A DNA stretch of 64,000 nt from an uncultured Celeribacter sp. (GTDB lineage: Bacteria; Pseudomonadota; Alphaproteobacteria; Rhodobacterales; Rhodobacteraceae): positions 1 through 64,000 of the forward strand of contig NZ_OY781106.1 in the NCBI RefSeq assembly GCF_963676475.1, written 5' to 3'. The notes under the pieces are model-generated. The model saw only the letters and a program-made list of their open reading frames with translations, searched no databases and was not told where the DNA came from. Position numbers and translations under genes: made by a program. This document shows positions 42,401 through 50,019 of the stretch, piece by piece; within the stretch, counting starts at the first letter, position 1, and each line of letters begins with the position of its first letter.

Positions 42401-43172
42401 TGATGGATTTCAGGTAGGCATTCCAGGAACTGACGCCTGAAACAACGACGGCACCCAGACCCAGCATCCCCACGCGCAGCGGTGTAATCACCTGACGCAG
42501 CGCGCGCATCGTGTTGCCGATGCCGCCATAGATGTCGATCACCTGCGGACCTTGCTGCAGAAGGATCTGCATCGGTGGCATCCCGAGCGCAAAGCTCTGG
42601 AAGGTGTCCGACACTTGATAGGACAGCATACGCTGCTCATAGGCCTGCAGCTTCACATTGCGGTTCATGCCGGTCAGCGCGGCGTCCGTCCGCTTGATGC
42701 TTTCCAGAGAAGCCTCATAAGAGCCACGCACACGCGCCTGTGCCATGGCGACCTCATCGGAGGTCAGGGCGCCGGTTTTCTCAGCCGATTTAATATCGGC
42801 CAATTGGCTTTCATACTGCCGCTGAGCCGCAAAGGTCGGATTGTAAATCGCCTTGATCCGGTCCTTCTCAGCTTGCGGAAGGTTGGATGTGGGAGAAGGC
42901 GTTGAAGCGCCACCCACACCCGCGCCTGCACGCAACGCCTCATCGCGCGCCCGTTTTTCGGCCTCGGCCAGACGCTTCGCTTCCTCGGCAGCACGGCGCT
43001 TGGCATCGGCGTTTTTCGTCGTGGCTGTAGTGTTCTGATCCGTGGCTTTCGTGCCGGACTGCGTCTCGGCATTGACGCCTGCGACGGCCTTCTGCACGTC
43101 CTGGGCGGCGGCCTTGGCACCTGCGCTATTGCCCCGGAAAACCAGATCGACAAGAAACTGCTTCACGCTCAT
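39471..43172 (-). CDS. Tape measure protein with tail lysozyme-like domain
   Basis: 1233 residues, which sets a long tail. The N-terminus (MSVKQFLVDLVFRGNSAGAK) is followed by long alanine/glutamate-rich coiled coils and a hydrophobic stretch around VITPLRVGMLGLGAVVVSGV. Near residues 960-1090 a phage-tail-lysozyme-like segment occurs (IAGIMGNVSAESAFNPLAIG, GGTSFGLFQHHAGRGQGLL), with the probable catalytic Glu in SAESAFNP. The C-terminal FAGGGPTGGSDPQKVAGLVH EGEYVFTADQT is a common tape-measure end. The protein spans the tube and is thought to help DNA cross the envelope. Confidence 0.9.
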   Translation of the reverse strand: MSVKQFLVDLVFRGNSAGAKAAAQDVQKAVAGVNAETQSGTKATDQNTTATTKNADAKRRAAEEAKRLAEAEKRARDEALRAGAGVGGASTPSPTSNLPQAEKDRIKAIYNPTFAAQRQYESQLADIKSAEKTGALTSDEVAMAQARVRGSYEASLESIKRTDAALTGMNRNVKLQAYEQRMLSYQVSDTFQSFALGMPPMQILLQQGPQVIDIYGGIGNTMRALRQVITPLRVGMLGLGAVVVSGVSSWNAYLKSIKEVETAYDGLGRGLATSTSQLEAQARAGAAAAGISTKAARSMEAQFLRTAKIGADHYDEMIGMSKDFAATLGVEMDAIGGIMAEMFSDPAKGADTLYRKYGLIDAATMRLVQTKMAQNRADEAQAILLDALPDKLAKAEDGMHALDRAIQSIKRGTAGLWDGIGEGLDDLFDGPSLEQELSRARRHSRTVSRRGGDNAQEEATFTALRSAVGYEALNGYYETARAEAERQGKNALSIAEGSGATATSRQEQELRNQIAALEAGVGAPGLDQFQQDEITEALEAKSRVLDALINKQARLNELDGLDAQIAVERNPILRAELEERRARLQLADQEISTTELEAETARARQKIIEQTILTAQSQASDMQAEVEIRARLDAQVAAGLIKSEDVNRLLQEELTLRPLVAAAAAAEGEEKARLNGVIESMRKAYSDQAAADKTADRTSKLRDYLKTQQESAAQLRLELSLIGQSEAIRSRTLALFEVEKKIRELGLSGKAADQIREEAAQMVDLERQVDRVGEAWERVQSSGEDALDALLDGDFTGALDGLREQFMDLAINNPLKNALLGTDYGTLSDLGGLGGLWDRLTGKVSIDPASAARQAAQSVATMQVTAANVTISSMGAMGLGALGGAANVNGGLGAGSVQSQIASFFSGKGLSPTQIAGIMGNVSAESAFNPLAIGDGGTSFGLFQHHAGRGQGLLSSVGGMSGLGDVQGQLEYVWQELLTSENGVLKKLMASNTVEGATAAFAGFERPAGWTAADPTGAHNWTGRLAAAEQAMTQFNSATSMATQGLGTLGTGFDSFGQALAGAITGGGGGTDLLGSLFNIGLSALGLPGFAGGGPTGGSDPQKVAGLVHEGEYVFTADQTSRIGVKNLEAISKGTARGYATGGYVTAQSYPFLTGSQSGGNQSSAPIINVLPVNNSSVPLNMEVEETTNARGVKTQKMIFSDAVATGITTKGGKAQKALKTDFNVRRRGVSRL

Positions 43173-43570
43173 GACGTCACCCCCGCGAAGGCATCGAGCG
43201 CCGCAGCTTCCATCACCAGAAGATCGCGCCAGACCTGATCGCCGTCGATCTCGGGATGTGCCTTTTCGAGACGACGCAAGACCACCTCGACCGCCTCATA
43301 GATGAGGCCGAGCCATGTCACGACCTTCTCCTGACCACGCGACACCTCGACAGCCCGCCATTGGGTATGGCAGTCGAGAAAGGTGCAAACGGAAGGCCAG
43401 TTGATCGGCATGACCTGAAAATCCTCGGTGGCGGTCTCGGTGATCACGGGCGCGAAATCAGCGCCCATGTTTTTGAACTGCGCGGCCAACTCCTCATCGA
43501 GGGTGACCGGCTCCTGGTCATCGACCCGGCCGAGGCGCTGAAACGCCCAGGCTCGGGCCGCTGCCCTCAG
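43169..43570 (-). CDS. Tail assembly chaperone T part, made as a G-T fusion by -1 frameshift
   Basis: The frame entered by slipping at GGGAAAC reads LRAAARAWAFQRLGRVDDQE PVTLDEELAAQFKN and continues MGADFAPVITETATEDFQVM to FAGVTS. Independent initiation is only possible at a TTG (43489), which would give a 106-residue DUF1799-like protein. As in lambda, the G-T fusion would coat the tape measure protein and recruit tube subunits. Stop overlaps the tape measure start. Confidence 0.75.
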   Translation of the reverse strand: MRAAARAWAFQRLGRVDDQEPVTLDEELAAQFKNMGADFAPVITETATEDFQVMPINWPSVCTFLDCHTQWRAVEVSRGQEKVVTWLGLIYEAVEVVLRRLEKAHPEIDGDQVWRDLLVMEAAALDAFAGVTS

Positions 43571-43941
43571 TTTCCCAGGCGGGCTTCCTCGCCATAGAGG
43601 CTTTCGGAAATTGCCTTGTAGACACCAGTGCGGAACCAGGCATTCTTCAGCTCATTCATGAGCGCCGCCTTCGAGAAGACCGCCTCGCCGCCATTGCCAT
43701 CGTCGATCCCTTTCCATCCGACGATGCGACCGGCGAGGTTCTCGCGTTCCACTTCGACCTGTTTGCGCAGCGTCGGCGCCGCATTCATCGCCTCGTTCTC
43801 GGCCATGAGCTGGTCCTGGTCGCGGAACTCGAATTCTGCCTCAAAGGTCATCTCAACCAGTTTGCCGGGGCGCGCCGGATCGGGGCGCTTCACCGTGACG
43901 GGCCACCAGTAGGTCGAAGTGTCGGCAAGAACGTATTTCAT
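43567..43941 (-). CDS. Tail assembly chaperone G-like protein
   Basis: 124 residues: MKYVLADTSTYWWPVTVKRP DPARPGKLVE, then NLAGRIVGWKGIDDGNGGEA and ALMNELKNAWFRTGVYKAIS, ending EARLGN. Length and position between tube protein and tape measure fit the lambda G class. The last two sense codons GGA-AAC are part of a canonical slippery heptamer directly before the UGA. Confidence 0.75.
   Translation of the reverse strand: MKYVLADTSTYWWPVTVKRPDPARPGKLVEMTFEAEFEFRDQDQLMAENEAMNAAPTLRKQVEVERENLAGRIVGWKGIDDGNGGEAVFSKAALMNELKNAWFRTGVYKAISESLYGEEARLGN
43570..43576 (-). other. -1 ribosomal slippery site GGGAAAC
   Basis: Read on the minus strand as CTG-GGA-AAC-TGA. The heptamer fits X-XXY-YYZ. After a -1 slip the frame is open for 27 codons into the T frame. 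Confidence 0.7.
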
Positions 43942-44031
43942 GAGGGTCTCCTGAGATTTGTGTTGGCGGGCAGTTTTCCTGACATGCCCAGGTCACAGCG
44001 TCGGGGCACGAACGCCCCTCTCCGGGTGTAT

Positions 44032-44394
44032 TCAGGGGGAGAGGCGGTAACCCGCCTCTTGGGCGAGACGTCGGATCACACCTTCGGCGCGGGCCATCCG
44101 GTGGATCTCCGGATCGTCGACCAGAGAAACCTGCGCACGTACCGAGACGACCCCATTCAGCCAGGTGAGCGTCTCGGTGATGTCCGCATCGGCAAACTTG
44201 ACCGGCTCCGGCTCAGACATCGGCGCGCGGCCTTTATGCCAGGGCGAATGCCCATCAGCCCGACGATGCCGCCAATGGTTCACAGCGCTCGCGTCGATCT
44301 CTTCCTCGAAGCCGAGGGCCACGGGAAATTTCAGCGGATACCAATTCGCCAGGGGCGGATTGTAATCGTCAGGATGCGAGCGCGCGTGATCCAT
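44032..44394 (-). CDS. Hypothetical tail-module protein
   Basis: 120 residues: MDHARSHPDDYNPPLANWYP, KFPVALGFEEEIDASAVNHW, and a C-terminal part VKFADADITETLTWLNGVVS VRAQVSLVDDPEIHRMARAE. It fills the gap between tube protein and chaperone genes in the right frame and strand. No named family. A GC-rich hairpin (CCTCTCC/GGAGAGG) spans its stop. Confidence 0.6.
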   Translation of the reverse strand: MDHARSHPDDYNPPLANWYPLKFPVALGFEEEIDASAVNHWRHRRADGHSPWHKGRAPMSEPEPVKFADADITETLTWLNGVVSVRAQVSLVDDPEIHRMARAEGVIRRLAQEAGYRLSP

Positions 44395-44406
44395 ATCCGC
44401 CAGACC

Positions 44407-45333
44407 TCAGCGCACGGTGATCTTCAGCTCGTCCATGCCATCGACAGGACAGAACGACAGCGGGATGGAATAGTTCACAATACCGTCGGTCTGGCCTTGG
44501 GTCGGGCGACCGAGTTCCACGGCCGGGGCCGTGATCTCGACGATATTGCCCGCCGCCGTGCCATGGATCAACGACAGCCCCCCACGGGCCCGATCTCGGA
44601 CCTTACCGAACCAATCGATGTCCGTGACATGACGCGCTTCGACGACCGCCGTGCCCGTTGTCGAACGATCCGTGATCATGATCTTCTCATCGCCGATCAG
44701 GAAACGCGGCGTCAGCGTATTTCCCAGGTCGATCGACAAGCTTTCGGCAACAGATGCCCAGCCATGCAGTGTCATCTGCGTGTTGGCTTTCGAGACTTTC
44801 AGCGGCGTGGTCCAGCCATCCAGTGTCACAGACGGAAAGGCGGCATCAGTGATCGTGCCGAGCATGCCCATAATCGTGAAGCGGAACTTCGGGATCGAGC
44901 GGGGCGCAATCGTCATTGAGACGTTCGCCTGGTTGCCGAGGAAGATGTGTCGGACGCCGTCACTATTGAAGTAAATCGAGCCGCTTTCCACACCATCTTC
45001 GATGATTTCATAGTCCACGCTGGTGGTGGCCGTCACGGTTTCAGACAGCCCACAGATACGGAGGAGAGACCCATAAGCAGGCACGTCTCCAGCTGCACCG
45101 GCACCTGCAATTTCGACCTCGAATTCAATGCGGCCATATTCGGCAGCAAGGATCGTACCCTGATTGCCCATGTAAGGCAGCATCAGATCCCGACTGATCT
45201 CTTCGGCCTCGATCGGCGTGAAGGTGATGTTGGTGGCGATGATGGCGTCAGCAGCCGTCGGGGCAGCATCGGTCATATAGGTCGCCTCGATGGCGTGAAG
45301 CATCGCGAGTTTGCGCCAACGGCGTGCGGACAT
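44407..45333 (-). CDS. Major tail tube protein
   Basis: 308 residues. MSARRWRKLAMLHAIEATYM leads to a beta-rich protein with AEEISRDLMLPYMGNQGTIL, EYGRIEFEVEIAGAGAAGDV PAYGSLLRICGLSE and HRTD-like later strands (VDYEIIEDGVESGSIYFNSD). This is the typical tube-protein pattern in which an outer-strand pair is followed by GDVPAYG. It polymerises into the tail tube. Confidence 0.8.
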   Translation of the reverse strand: MSARRWRKLAMLHAIEATYMTDAAPTAADAIIATNITFTPIEAEEISRDLMLPYMGNQGTILAAEYGRIEFEVEIAGAGAAGDVPAYGSLLRICGLSETVTATTSVDYEIIEDGVESGSIYFNSDGVRHIFLGNQANVSMTIAPRSIPKFRFTIMGMLGTITDAAFPSVTLDGWTTPLKVSKANTQMTLHGWASVAESLSIDLGNTLTPRFLIGDEKIMITDRSTTGTAVVEARHVTDIDWFGKVRDRARGGLSLIHGTAAGNIVEITAPAVELGRPTQGQTDGIVNYSIPLSFCPVDGMDELKITVR

Positions 45334-45335
45334 GA

Positions 45336-45524
45336 TCAGCTCTCCTTCTTGGCGGAGGTGTCAGCCTCGGCCGTGTCAGTGGTAGGTTCGACCTGCGCGT
45401 CTGCCGCGGCAGCCTCTTGGGTCTGCTGAGCGGCCAGAGCGCTCGGTGTGTGATCGACATCGAGCGAAATTGCTCCGGTCTTTTTGTTGCGGGTGTAGCG
45501 CCCGCCGGTTGTCGGTTTTGTCAT
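45336..45524 (-). CDS. Small hypothetical phage protein
   Basis: 62 residues, N-terminal RYTRNKKTGAISLDVDHTPS and a low-complexity Ala/Gln/Thr/Glu tail. It starts inside the end of the tail terminator gene (four-base overlap) and stops two bases before the tube protein gene. Probably an accessory of tail or head completion; no family. Confidence 0.6.
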   Translation of the reverse strand: MTKPTTGGRYTRNKKTGAISLDVDHTPSALAAQQTQEAAAADAQVEPTTDTAEADTSAKKES

Positions 45525-45961
45525 GTGGCTTCTCCTGTCAGGAAACGGGTCGTTTTCCAGGTCTCGACGTAAATACTGACACCTGTCTCGATGGGGCTGC
45601 TTTCACCGCCGATCAATTCACACTCAGAGTTGCCAGAGGGCGGCTCCCATCCAGCGAGCGCCTGTTCCAGATCGGTCTTGTAGGCATCGAACTGGAGAGC
45701 GCGATCCGCCCCCATCAGCCCGTCGTATTCCCGGATCACGAAGCTGGCGACGAACTGCACCTCGACAGTCTGACGGAAACCACCCGTTGCCAGGTCCTGT
45801 GGCGAGGCCCCTTCGCGCCAGAGCATGACAATCGCCGTGCCGCTGAGCACCTGACCTGCGGAATAGGCCAGTGCGTCCAGATCCTCGGCGATCTCGACAC
45901 CCGCCCAACGGGGATCTGTCAGTTTTGCGAGCAACCTGTCACGGATCTCAGCCAGCATCAT
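45521..45961 (-). CDS. Tail terminator, Mu gp37-like
   Basis: 146 residues: MMLAEIRDRLLAKLTDPRWA, DLDALAYSAGQVLSGTAIVM LWREG and VEVQFVASFVIREYDGLMGA. This is the usual size and order (after gp36) for Mu gp37-type proteins, which stop tube growth and join tail to head. Overlaps gp36 by 14 bases. Confidence 0.7.
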   Translation of the reverse strand: MMLAEIRDRLLAKLTDPRWAGVEIAEDLDALAYSAGQVLSGTAIVMLWREGASPQDLATGGFRQTVEVQFVASFVIREYDGLMGADRALQFDAYKTDLEQALAGWEPPSGNSECELIGGESSPIETGVSIYVETWKTTRFLTGEAT

Positions 45962-46382
45962 TCCACCCTCTCAGCTTTGCGGGGGTGAAGACCTGCGCCG
46001 GATGTGCGGCCATCACTGTGCCCGTCTGGCTCACGGGGGCGGCTTCGCCCTCATTGACGGGCAACGCGATCAGGCCGCGCGCTACATCCTTCAAGGCGGC
46101 AATGGCGTCCTTGTAATCGGTATCAACGTGATCCGGCGCTCCGTTGCGATGCAGCACATAGCGGGCAATGGAGATCGCCCAGGTGTTGACCAGATCCGGA
46201 ACGGAGACGAACGGCAGGGTGTATTTCGCGCCGACATAGCCGTTGATCGTGTTGTCCGCACTTTTGAGCGCCGCCTCGATCACATCGGCATCGGGCTCAC
46301 CGTCGCGGTTGCGGTCGGCAATCTGACGGACTTCCGTCTCGCCTGCGCGCTCGATCAGGTCAGTGAGGGTGGCGTAGGTCAT
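45948..46382 (-). CDS. Head-tail connector, DUF1320 (Mu gp36-like)
   Basis: 144 residues: MTYATLTDLIERAGETEVRQ IADRNRDGEPD, then SADNTINGYVGAKYTLPFVS VPDLVNTWAISIARYVLH. This is a textbook DUF1320 signature. The protein forms the adaptor ring between portal and tail. The start overlaps the stop of the gp49-like gene by four bases. Confidence 0.85.
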   Translation of the reverse strand: MTYATLTDLIERAGETEVRQIADRNRDGEPDADVIEAALKSADNTINGYVGAKYTLPFVSVPDLVNTWAISIARYVLHRNGAPDHVDTDYKDAIAALKDVARGLIALPVNEGEAAPVSQTGTVMAAHPAQVFTPAKLRGWNDAG

Positions 46383-46690
46383 GGATCAGCCCCCGGAAAA
46401 GAGCCGTTCGCGGAGCAGATGCCTTCCAAAGACCAGATTTCCTCACGGGCATTCTTGCGCGCAATCTCTTCACCGATTTCACGATCGAAGTTCTCGGCAC
46501 TGGCAACGGCGCTTTGGCCAGTCACGCAAAATCCGTTGCGCAGGGTCAGGCAGCACACCGTCAGCGTAGTGCCGGGAAAAACATGAAACTGTTCGGAAAC
46601 GATGGCGGCATCGATGTCCGCAGGTTTCAGGCGCGGTGCACTCAGGCCCTTACGCTGAATATCGCGCTCGATTTTGTTCTCGTGATCCAT
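46379..46690 (-). CDS. N4 gp49/Sf6 gp66-family phage protein
   Basis: 103 residues from the Met at 46690 (MDHENKIERDIQRKGLSAPR). The conserved block is SEQFHVFPGTTLTVCCLTLR NGFCVTGQSAVASAENFD, then IGEEIARKNAREEIWSLEGI. The family is widespread in phages and of unknown function. A terminator-like hairpin lies upstream, between it and the next head gene. Confidence 0.8.
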   Translation of the reverse strand: MDHENKIERDIQRKGLSAPRLKPADIDAAIVSEQFHVFPGTTLTVCCLTLRNGFCVTGQSAVASAENFDREIGEEIARKNAREEIWSLEGICSANGSFPGADP

Positions 46691-46719
46691 CGTGTCTCTC
46701 TCGAATTTCGGTTGAAAGT

Positions 46720-46747
46720 GCCGGGGGCGAGGTGTCCCGCCCCCGGC
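46720..46747 (-). terminator. GC-rich hairpin between head genes
   Basis: Perfect ten-base arms GCCGGGGGCG and CGCCCCCGGC with an eight-base loop. On the minus strand the stem is followed by ACTTTC, a weak U tract, so it may attenuate rather than stop transcription. Confidence 0.5.
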
Positions 46748-46764
46748 GGGGCGCATGGCTGTTG

Positions 46765-47262
46765 TCAGCTCTTTTGCGCGGAGGAGGTTTTGCGGCCTTT
46801 TGCGGCCTTGGTGGCGATCTCGTCTCCCTCGGAACTCTCGTCTGCAGCTTCATCCTTCGCGGCGGTGGCCTCCTCGGATGCGCCTGCGGCCGGATCGGTG
46901 TCGAGTTGCGCCTGAAGCTCAAGCACACGCTCCTGCAGAAGATCCCGCTGCGCCTCGGCCTCGATGGCCCGCGCGGTCGCCTCATCGGCGGTCGCCTGCA
47001 GCTCGGTCACGGCGGTCTCGACGGCGGCATCGACGATGGCTTCGGCGATTTCCTTCGCCTTGGCCTCGACGGCGGCTTCGAACGCGGCCGTGTCATTGTC
47101 ACCCGAGATCGTGGTGACCGGCGCAGCATCTTTGGCCACTGCACCGGCGGCGATGAGCTGATCGCGCACCGTCTCGGAAACCGTCAGGGTTTTGCCGCTG
47201 GGCTGCCGCTTGCCCGCGACTTTCGCGGGCGTGATCAGGGTGACTTCAACGTCCTTTGTCAT
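46765..47262 (-). CDS. Hypothetical head-module protein (Mu gp35-like position)
   Basis: 165 residues from the Met at 47262 (MTKDVEVTLITPAKVAGKRQ), after GGGGGTGATC. The N-terminal 50 residues form a compact domain (SGKTLTVSETVRDQLIAAGA). The rest is an Ala/Glu-rich coiled coil (EIAEAIVDAAVETAVTELQA, DLLQERVLELQAQL) with an acidic and then basic tail. It follows the capsid gene, as gp35 does in Mu-like phages. Function unknown. Confidence 0.65.
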   Translation of the reverse strand: MTKDVEVTLITPAKVAGKRQPSGKTLTVSETVRDQLIAAGAVAKDAAPVTTISGDNDTAAFEAAVEAKAKEIAEAIVDAAVETAVTELQATADEATARAIEAEAQRDLLQERVLELQAQLDTDPAAGASEEATAAKDEAADESSEGDEIATKAAKGRKTSSAQKS

Positions 47263-47272
47263 GATCACCCCC

Positions 47273-48226
47273 TTAATCCGACGCGCCAGCGTTCTTGAAC
47301 AGGAAGCCGCCCTCGGCCCCGGTCAGATAGACACGGCGTTCGGTTTTGGTCGGGTAAATCCAGCTGTCATTGGAGTTTTCCCAATACGGCTGATTGACCA
47401 GAGGATAGCCCTTGAGGCTGTAGGTGTAGCCGTAGGACGGCACTTGGAAGGTTGCGGTGCCTTGCGGGACATATGCGAGGATCGCGTCATCACCCCAGAC
47501 ATCTTGTGCCGGATCGTCATCCGTCATGGTTTCGTCCAGAAACACGGCCTTGCCGACGATCACCTTCTCGACGTCGAAATACGCCGCCAACATTTCAGCT
47601 GTGATGCTGTCTTTGGACGTGTATTTGAACTGCTCTTTGATCTTGGCGTGACCGGTCAGCGAATTGAACGAACTCGGGCCAAGTGTCAGCACATTCGGAT
47701 AGCGACCGATTTGGCGACGGATCGCTTCCTTGGCATCTTTGACATCCTGCGCGGGATCACTCGCATCATCGCTCCAGAGATCGGCGCCGGACAGGGTGAC
47801 CTTGTTGTTGTCATCGTAATTGGTCAGATCACGCGCCAGATTGGCGGCTTCGATTTCGTGCCCAAGATCGATGATGTCCATCACCATATTGACCGCACCG
47901 GCAGCCAGATCGATGCCGGGGACCGACATTGCTTCCTCCTGGTGTTCGATCGGCACAATTGCTTCAACCGCGTCCTGTACGAGCGAGATCGCGTCGGAGG
48001 CATAACCGTATTGGATACGCAGCTTGTTGGCGCCGGGGGCACGGCGGGTGTTGAGCATGCGGAAGCTTTCCTTGCCGAAGCGAATGACGCGCATCGAGCG
48101 GTTCGGGATCGGCACACGCGGAAACAGCAGGTGCGAGATGAACTCGGAGTTGCGGTAGCCGCGCGCATGGCTCGACAGGATCGGATCGACGACAGCGGCG
48201 GTACGTTGATTGACAGACTGGTTCAT
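47273..48226 (-). CDS. Major capsid protein
   Basis: 317 residues: QRTAAVVDPILSSHARGYRN, SEFISHLLFPRVPIPNRSMR and VIRFGKESF at the N-terminus. Later parts include AANLARDLTNYDDNNKVTLS and RYPNVLTLGPSSFNSLTGHA, and the C-terminal SNDSWIYPTKTERRVYLTGA. These fit the E-type/HK97-like capsid proteins of transposable siphophages. The order protease-decoration-capsid supports the call. Confidence 0.85.
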   Translation of the reverse strand: MNQSVNQRTAAVVDPILSSHARGYRNSEFISHLLFPRVPIPNRSMRVIRFGKESFRMLNTRRAPGANKLRIQYGYASDAISLVQDAVEAIVPIEHQEEAMSVPGIDLAAGAVNMVMDIIDLGHEIEAANLARDLTNYDDNNKVTLSGADLWSDDASDPAQDVKDAKEAIRRQIGRYPNVLTLGPSSFNSLTGHAKIKEQFKYTSKDSITAEMLAAYFDVEKVIVGKAVFLDETMTDDDPAQDVWGDDAILAYVPQGTATFQVPSYGYTYSLKGYPLVNQPYWENSNDSWIYPTKTERRVYLTGAEGGFLFKNAGASD

Positions 48227-48237
48227 GAAGAGGCTCC

Positions 48238-48579
48238 TTAGCGGATGAGGTACTTGACGCTTGCCGCGTCGGCGGCATCCGTCAGGGCGTAGGCGAAGAT
48301 GTTGGTGTCCGTGCCAACCACAGCGGTGCGGATGCCGCCGCCGGTGGCCGTGCAGAGCGGATCACCCTTGGAGATCGCCCCGACAGCCGTGCCATGTTCG
48401 ACGCCGATCGAGGTCAGGGCGATGTCGAGACCCACCTCGGTGCAGGGCACTTGGGCAACGCCTTTGACCGGCGTGTCTTCGACCGTGATCGGGGTATCGT
48501 CAAAGCCCACCAGGTCGCCCGCATTGCAGGTGGCCGTCATGGTGGCGGTGAGAGAAAGGATTGCGTGAAATGTGCGCAT
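48238..48579 (-). CDS. Capsid decoration protein, DUF2190
   Basis: 113 residues: MRTFHAILSLTATMTATCNA GDLVGFDD, VKGVAQVPCTEVGLDIALTS IGVEHGTAVGAISKGD. This is the DUF2190 pattern of small beta-rich proteins that stud the capsid surface. It lies directly upstream of the capsid gene in transcription order. Confidence 0.75.
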   Translation of the reverse strand: MRTFHAILSLTATMTATCNAGDLVGFDDTPITVEDTPVKGVAQVPCTEVGLDIALTSIGVEHGTAVGAISKGDPLCTATGGGIRTAVVGTDTNIFAYALTDAADAASVKYLIR

Positions 48580-48591
48580 GAGGGCCTCCGA

Positions 48592-49737
48592 TCAGGATAC
48601 GGCTTTGACAGCGTCCAAGTAGGACGTGCCGGGGTTTTGCTTCTGGAAGGCTTCCGCCTTCTGGTGCGTGGCAAGGCTCGCCGGATCGACGGTGTGACCA
48701 TCGGCTGCGAACTGGGCCGGGCGGTCATCGCCGGGGCCTCCTTCGAGATTGAGCGCGCCATAGGTCACGACCTGCGGCTGAGCCTCGAGCACGTCACGGA
48801 TGGCCTGACCGAGCGGGATTTCATCGCCGCCTTCAGAGAAGCTGACAGCATTGTCGCCAGGCACCGCATCGAGAATGGCCACCACCTTGTCCTTGGAGGC
48901 CGGTAGCAGCTTGCCAGCTTCGACAAGGCTCTCGGCAAAAGCGGCGTGTTCGGTGTGCGAGAGGGACTGTTCACGCTTATCAAGCGCTTCCTTTTGCGCT
49001 TTCAGCTCGGCTTCGCGGGCAGCAAAAGCCGGATCGGGCTGCGGTTTCGTCACAGCGGGCTCCTTTTCAGGTTCTTTGGATTGGGGGGAGACAGATTTGC
49101 CAGGCACAAGGCCACCTGCGGAGAAGCCCAGAGCGTGCGGCTTCTGGATCTCCGTGTCGTCGAGCCAGTCGATCTGATAGGACGGCAGGGCGTCGTCGAC
49201 GTCCTTCTTGTCGAAGTTCAACAGCAGGAATTCACGCAGGGAACGCAACAGGGAGGCGGTTTGCTCGAACCCGCGCTCACCATAAGCGGCCGCGAAGGTC
49301 ACACCCGCCTCACCGGCAAAATGCGCGTTTTTCAGGCCGCTGACAGCGGGAGCGGTCGCGCCGAGGAACCCGAGATGCTTCGGATACCAGGTGCCAGGCA
49401 CCGGGTTGTGGCCCTGAGACGGGGCAAAGAAGGACATGGAGACCTTTTTGAAACGCCCGGACTTCACGAGTTCCGCAAATTCGGGTTCGATCTGACCGAC
49501 ATTGGCGTAGAGACGATCATTGCCCGCGTCGTAGTCGAAACCTTCGATCCAACCATAAGCGGGGGCATCGGTGTTCGGATGACCAACGACAATCGGAGCC
49601 GGTGCTGTTTCGGGATCGTAGGCATCGGCAATGGCCTTCAGGTCGGAGGCCGAATAGGTGATCGGATCGCCCTGCATCGGCGTAAAGGTGCCAGAGCGGA
49701 AAACTTCGATGCGAGCGGTGAGCGGTTTGGTGGTCAT
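48592..49737 (-). CDS. Prohead protease/scaffold (Mu gpI-like)
   Basis: 381 residues from the Met at 49737 (MTTKPLTARIEVFRSGTFTP). The first 150 residues match Mu-type I proteases (TPMQGDPITYSASDLKAIAD, APIVVGHPNTDAPAYGWIEG, VSMSFF). The second half is scaffold-like: a charged coiled coil (DPAFAAREAELKAQKEALDK REQSLSHTEHAAF) and a long helix-rich tail. The protease cleaves scaffold and capsid during maturation. It is the first gene of a transcription unit beginning after the terminator at 49790-49811. Confidence 0.85.
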   Translation of the reverse strand: MTTKPLTARIEVFRSGTFTPMQGDPITYSASDLKAIADAYDPETAPAPIVVGHPNTDAPAYGWIEGFDYDAGNDRLYANVGQIEPEFAELVKSGRFKKVSMSFFAPSQGHNPVPGTWYPKHLGFLGATAPAVSGLKNAHFAGEAGVTFAAAYGERGFEQTASLLRSLREFLLLNFDKKDVDDALPSYQIDWLDDTEIQKPHALGFSAGGLVPGKSVSPQSKEPEKEPAVTKPQPDPAFAAREAELKAQKEALDKREQSLSHTEHAAFAESLVEAGKLLPASKDKVVAILDAVPGDNAVSFSEGGDEIPLGQAIRDVLEAQPQVVTYGALNLEGGPGDDRPAQFAADGHTVDPASLATHQKAEAFQKQNPGTSYLDAVKAVS

Positions 49738-49789
49738 GTGTCCGTCCGTTTGTTGACGAACCACCCATCGCATGAGCAGAAAAACGAAA

Positions 49790-49811
49790 CCCCCGGACAA
49801 ATGTCCGGGGG
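49790..49811 (-). terminator. Strong hairpin before the protease-capsid unit (copy 1)
   Basis: The arms CCCCCGGACA and TGTCCGGGGG pair; on the minus strand TTTCGTTTTT follows, a good rho-independent terminator. A nearly identical hairpin plus the same CATGCGATGGGT about 25 bases later occurs at 57567-57588. Confidence 0.75.
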
Positions 49812-50019
49812 CGCGTCAGGGTCATGAACTTGGTCGGATCATGCGTCGGGTTCTGGTCGATCTCAAGGGAAATCTCCAACTGCCACCCCCGCGTAGAGAC
49901 GAAAAGCGCGCCAAGAGCGATTCTAACAGGGGGCTAACAGGCCTCTAGCGCGTTTCATGGGTGGATGCCCCGTATTTCATGTTGAGTGCACTGATAAGCG
50001 ATCCTCAGAACATGCCAGA
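49812..50019. other. Intergenic region between morphogenesis and protease genes
   Basis: About 200 bases without a gene, between the stop of the morphogenesis gene and the terminator. CTAACAG occurs twice at 49923-49929 and 49934-49940, 11 bases apart, a possible activator-binding pair. No clear -10/-35 was fixed. Confidence 0.35.

Noticed and set aside
43960..44919. Long plus-strand open frame of 319 codons in the tail region
   Set aside because: It lies antisense to the tube protein and hypothetical tail genes, has an arginine-rich shadow composition and no ribosome-binding site.
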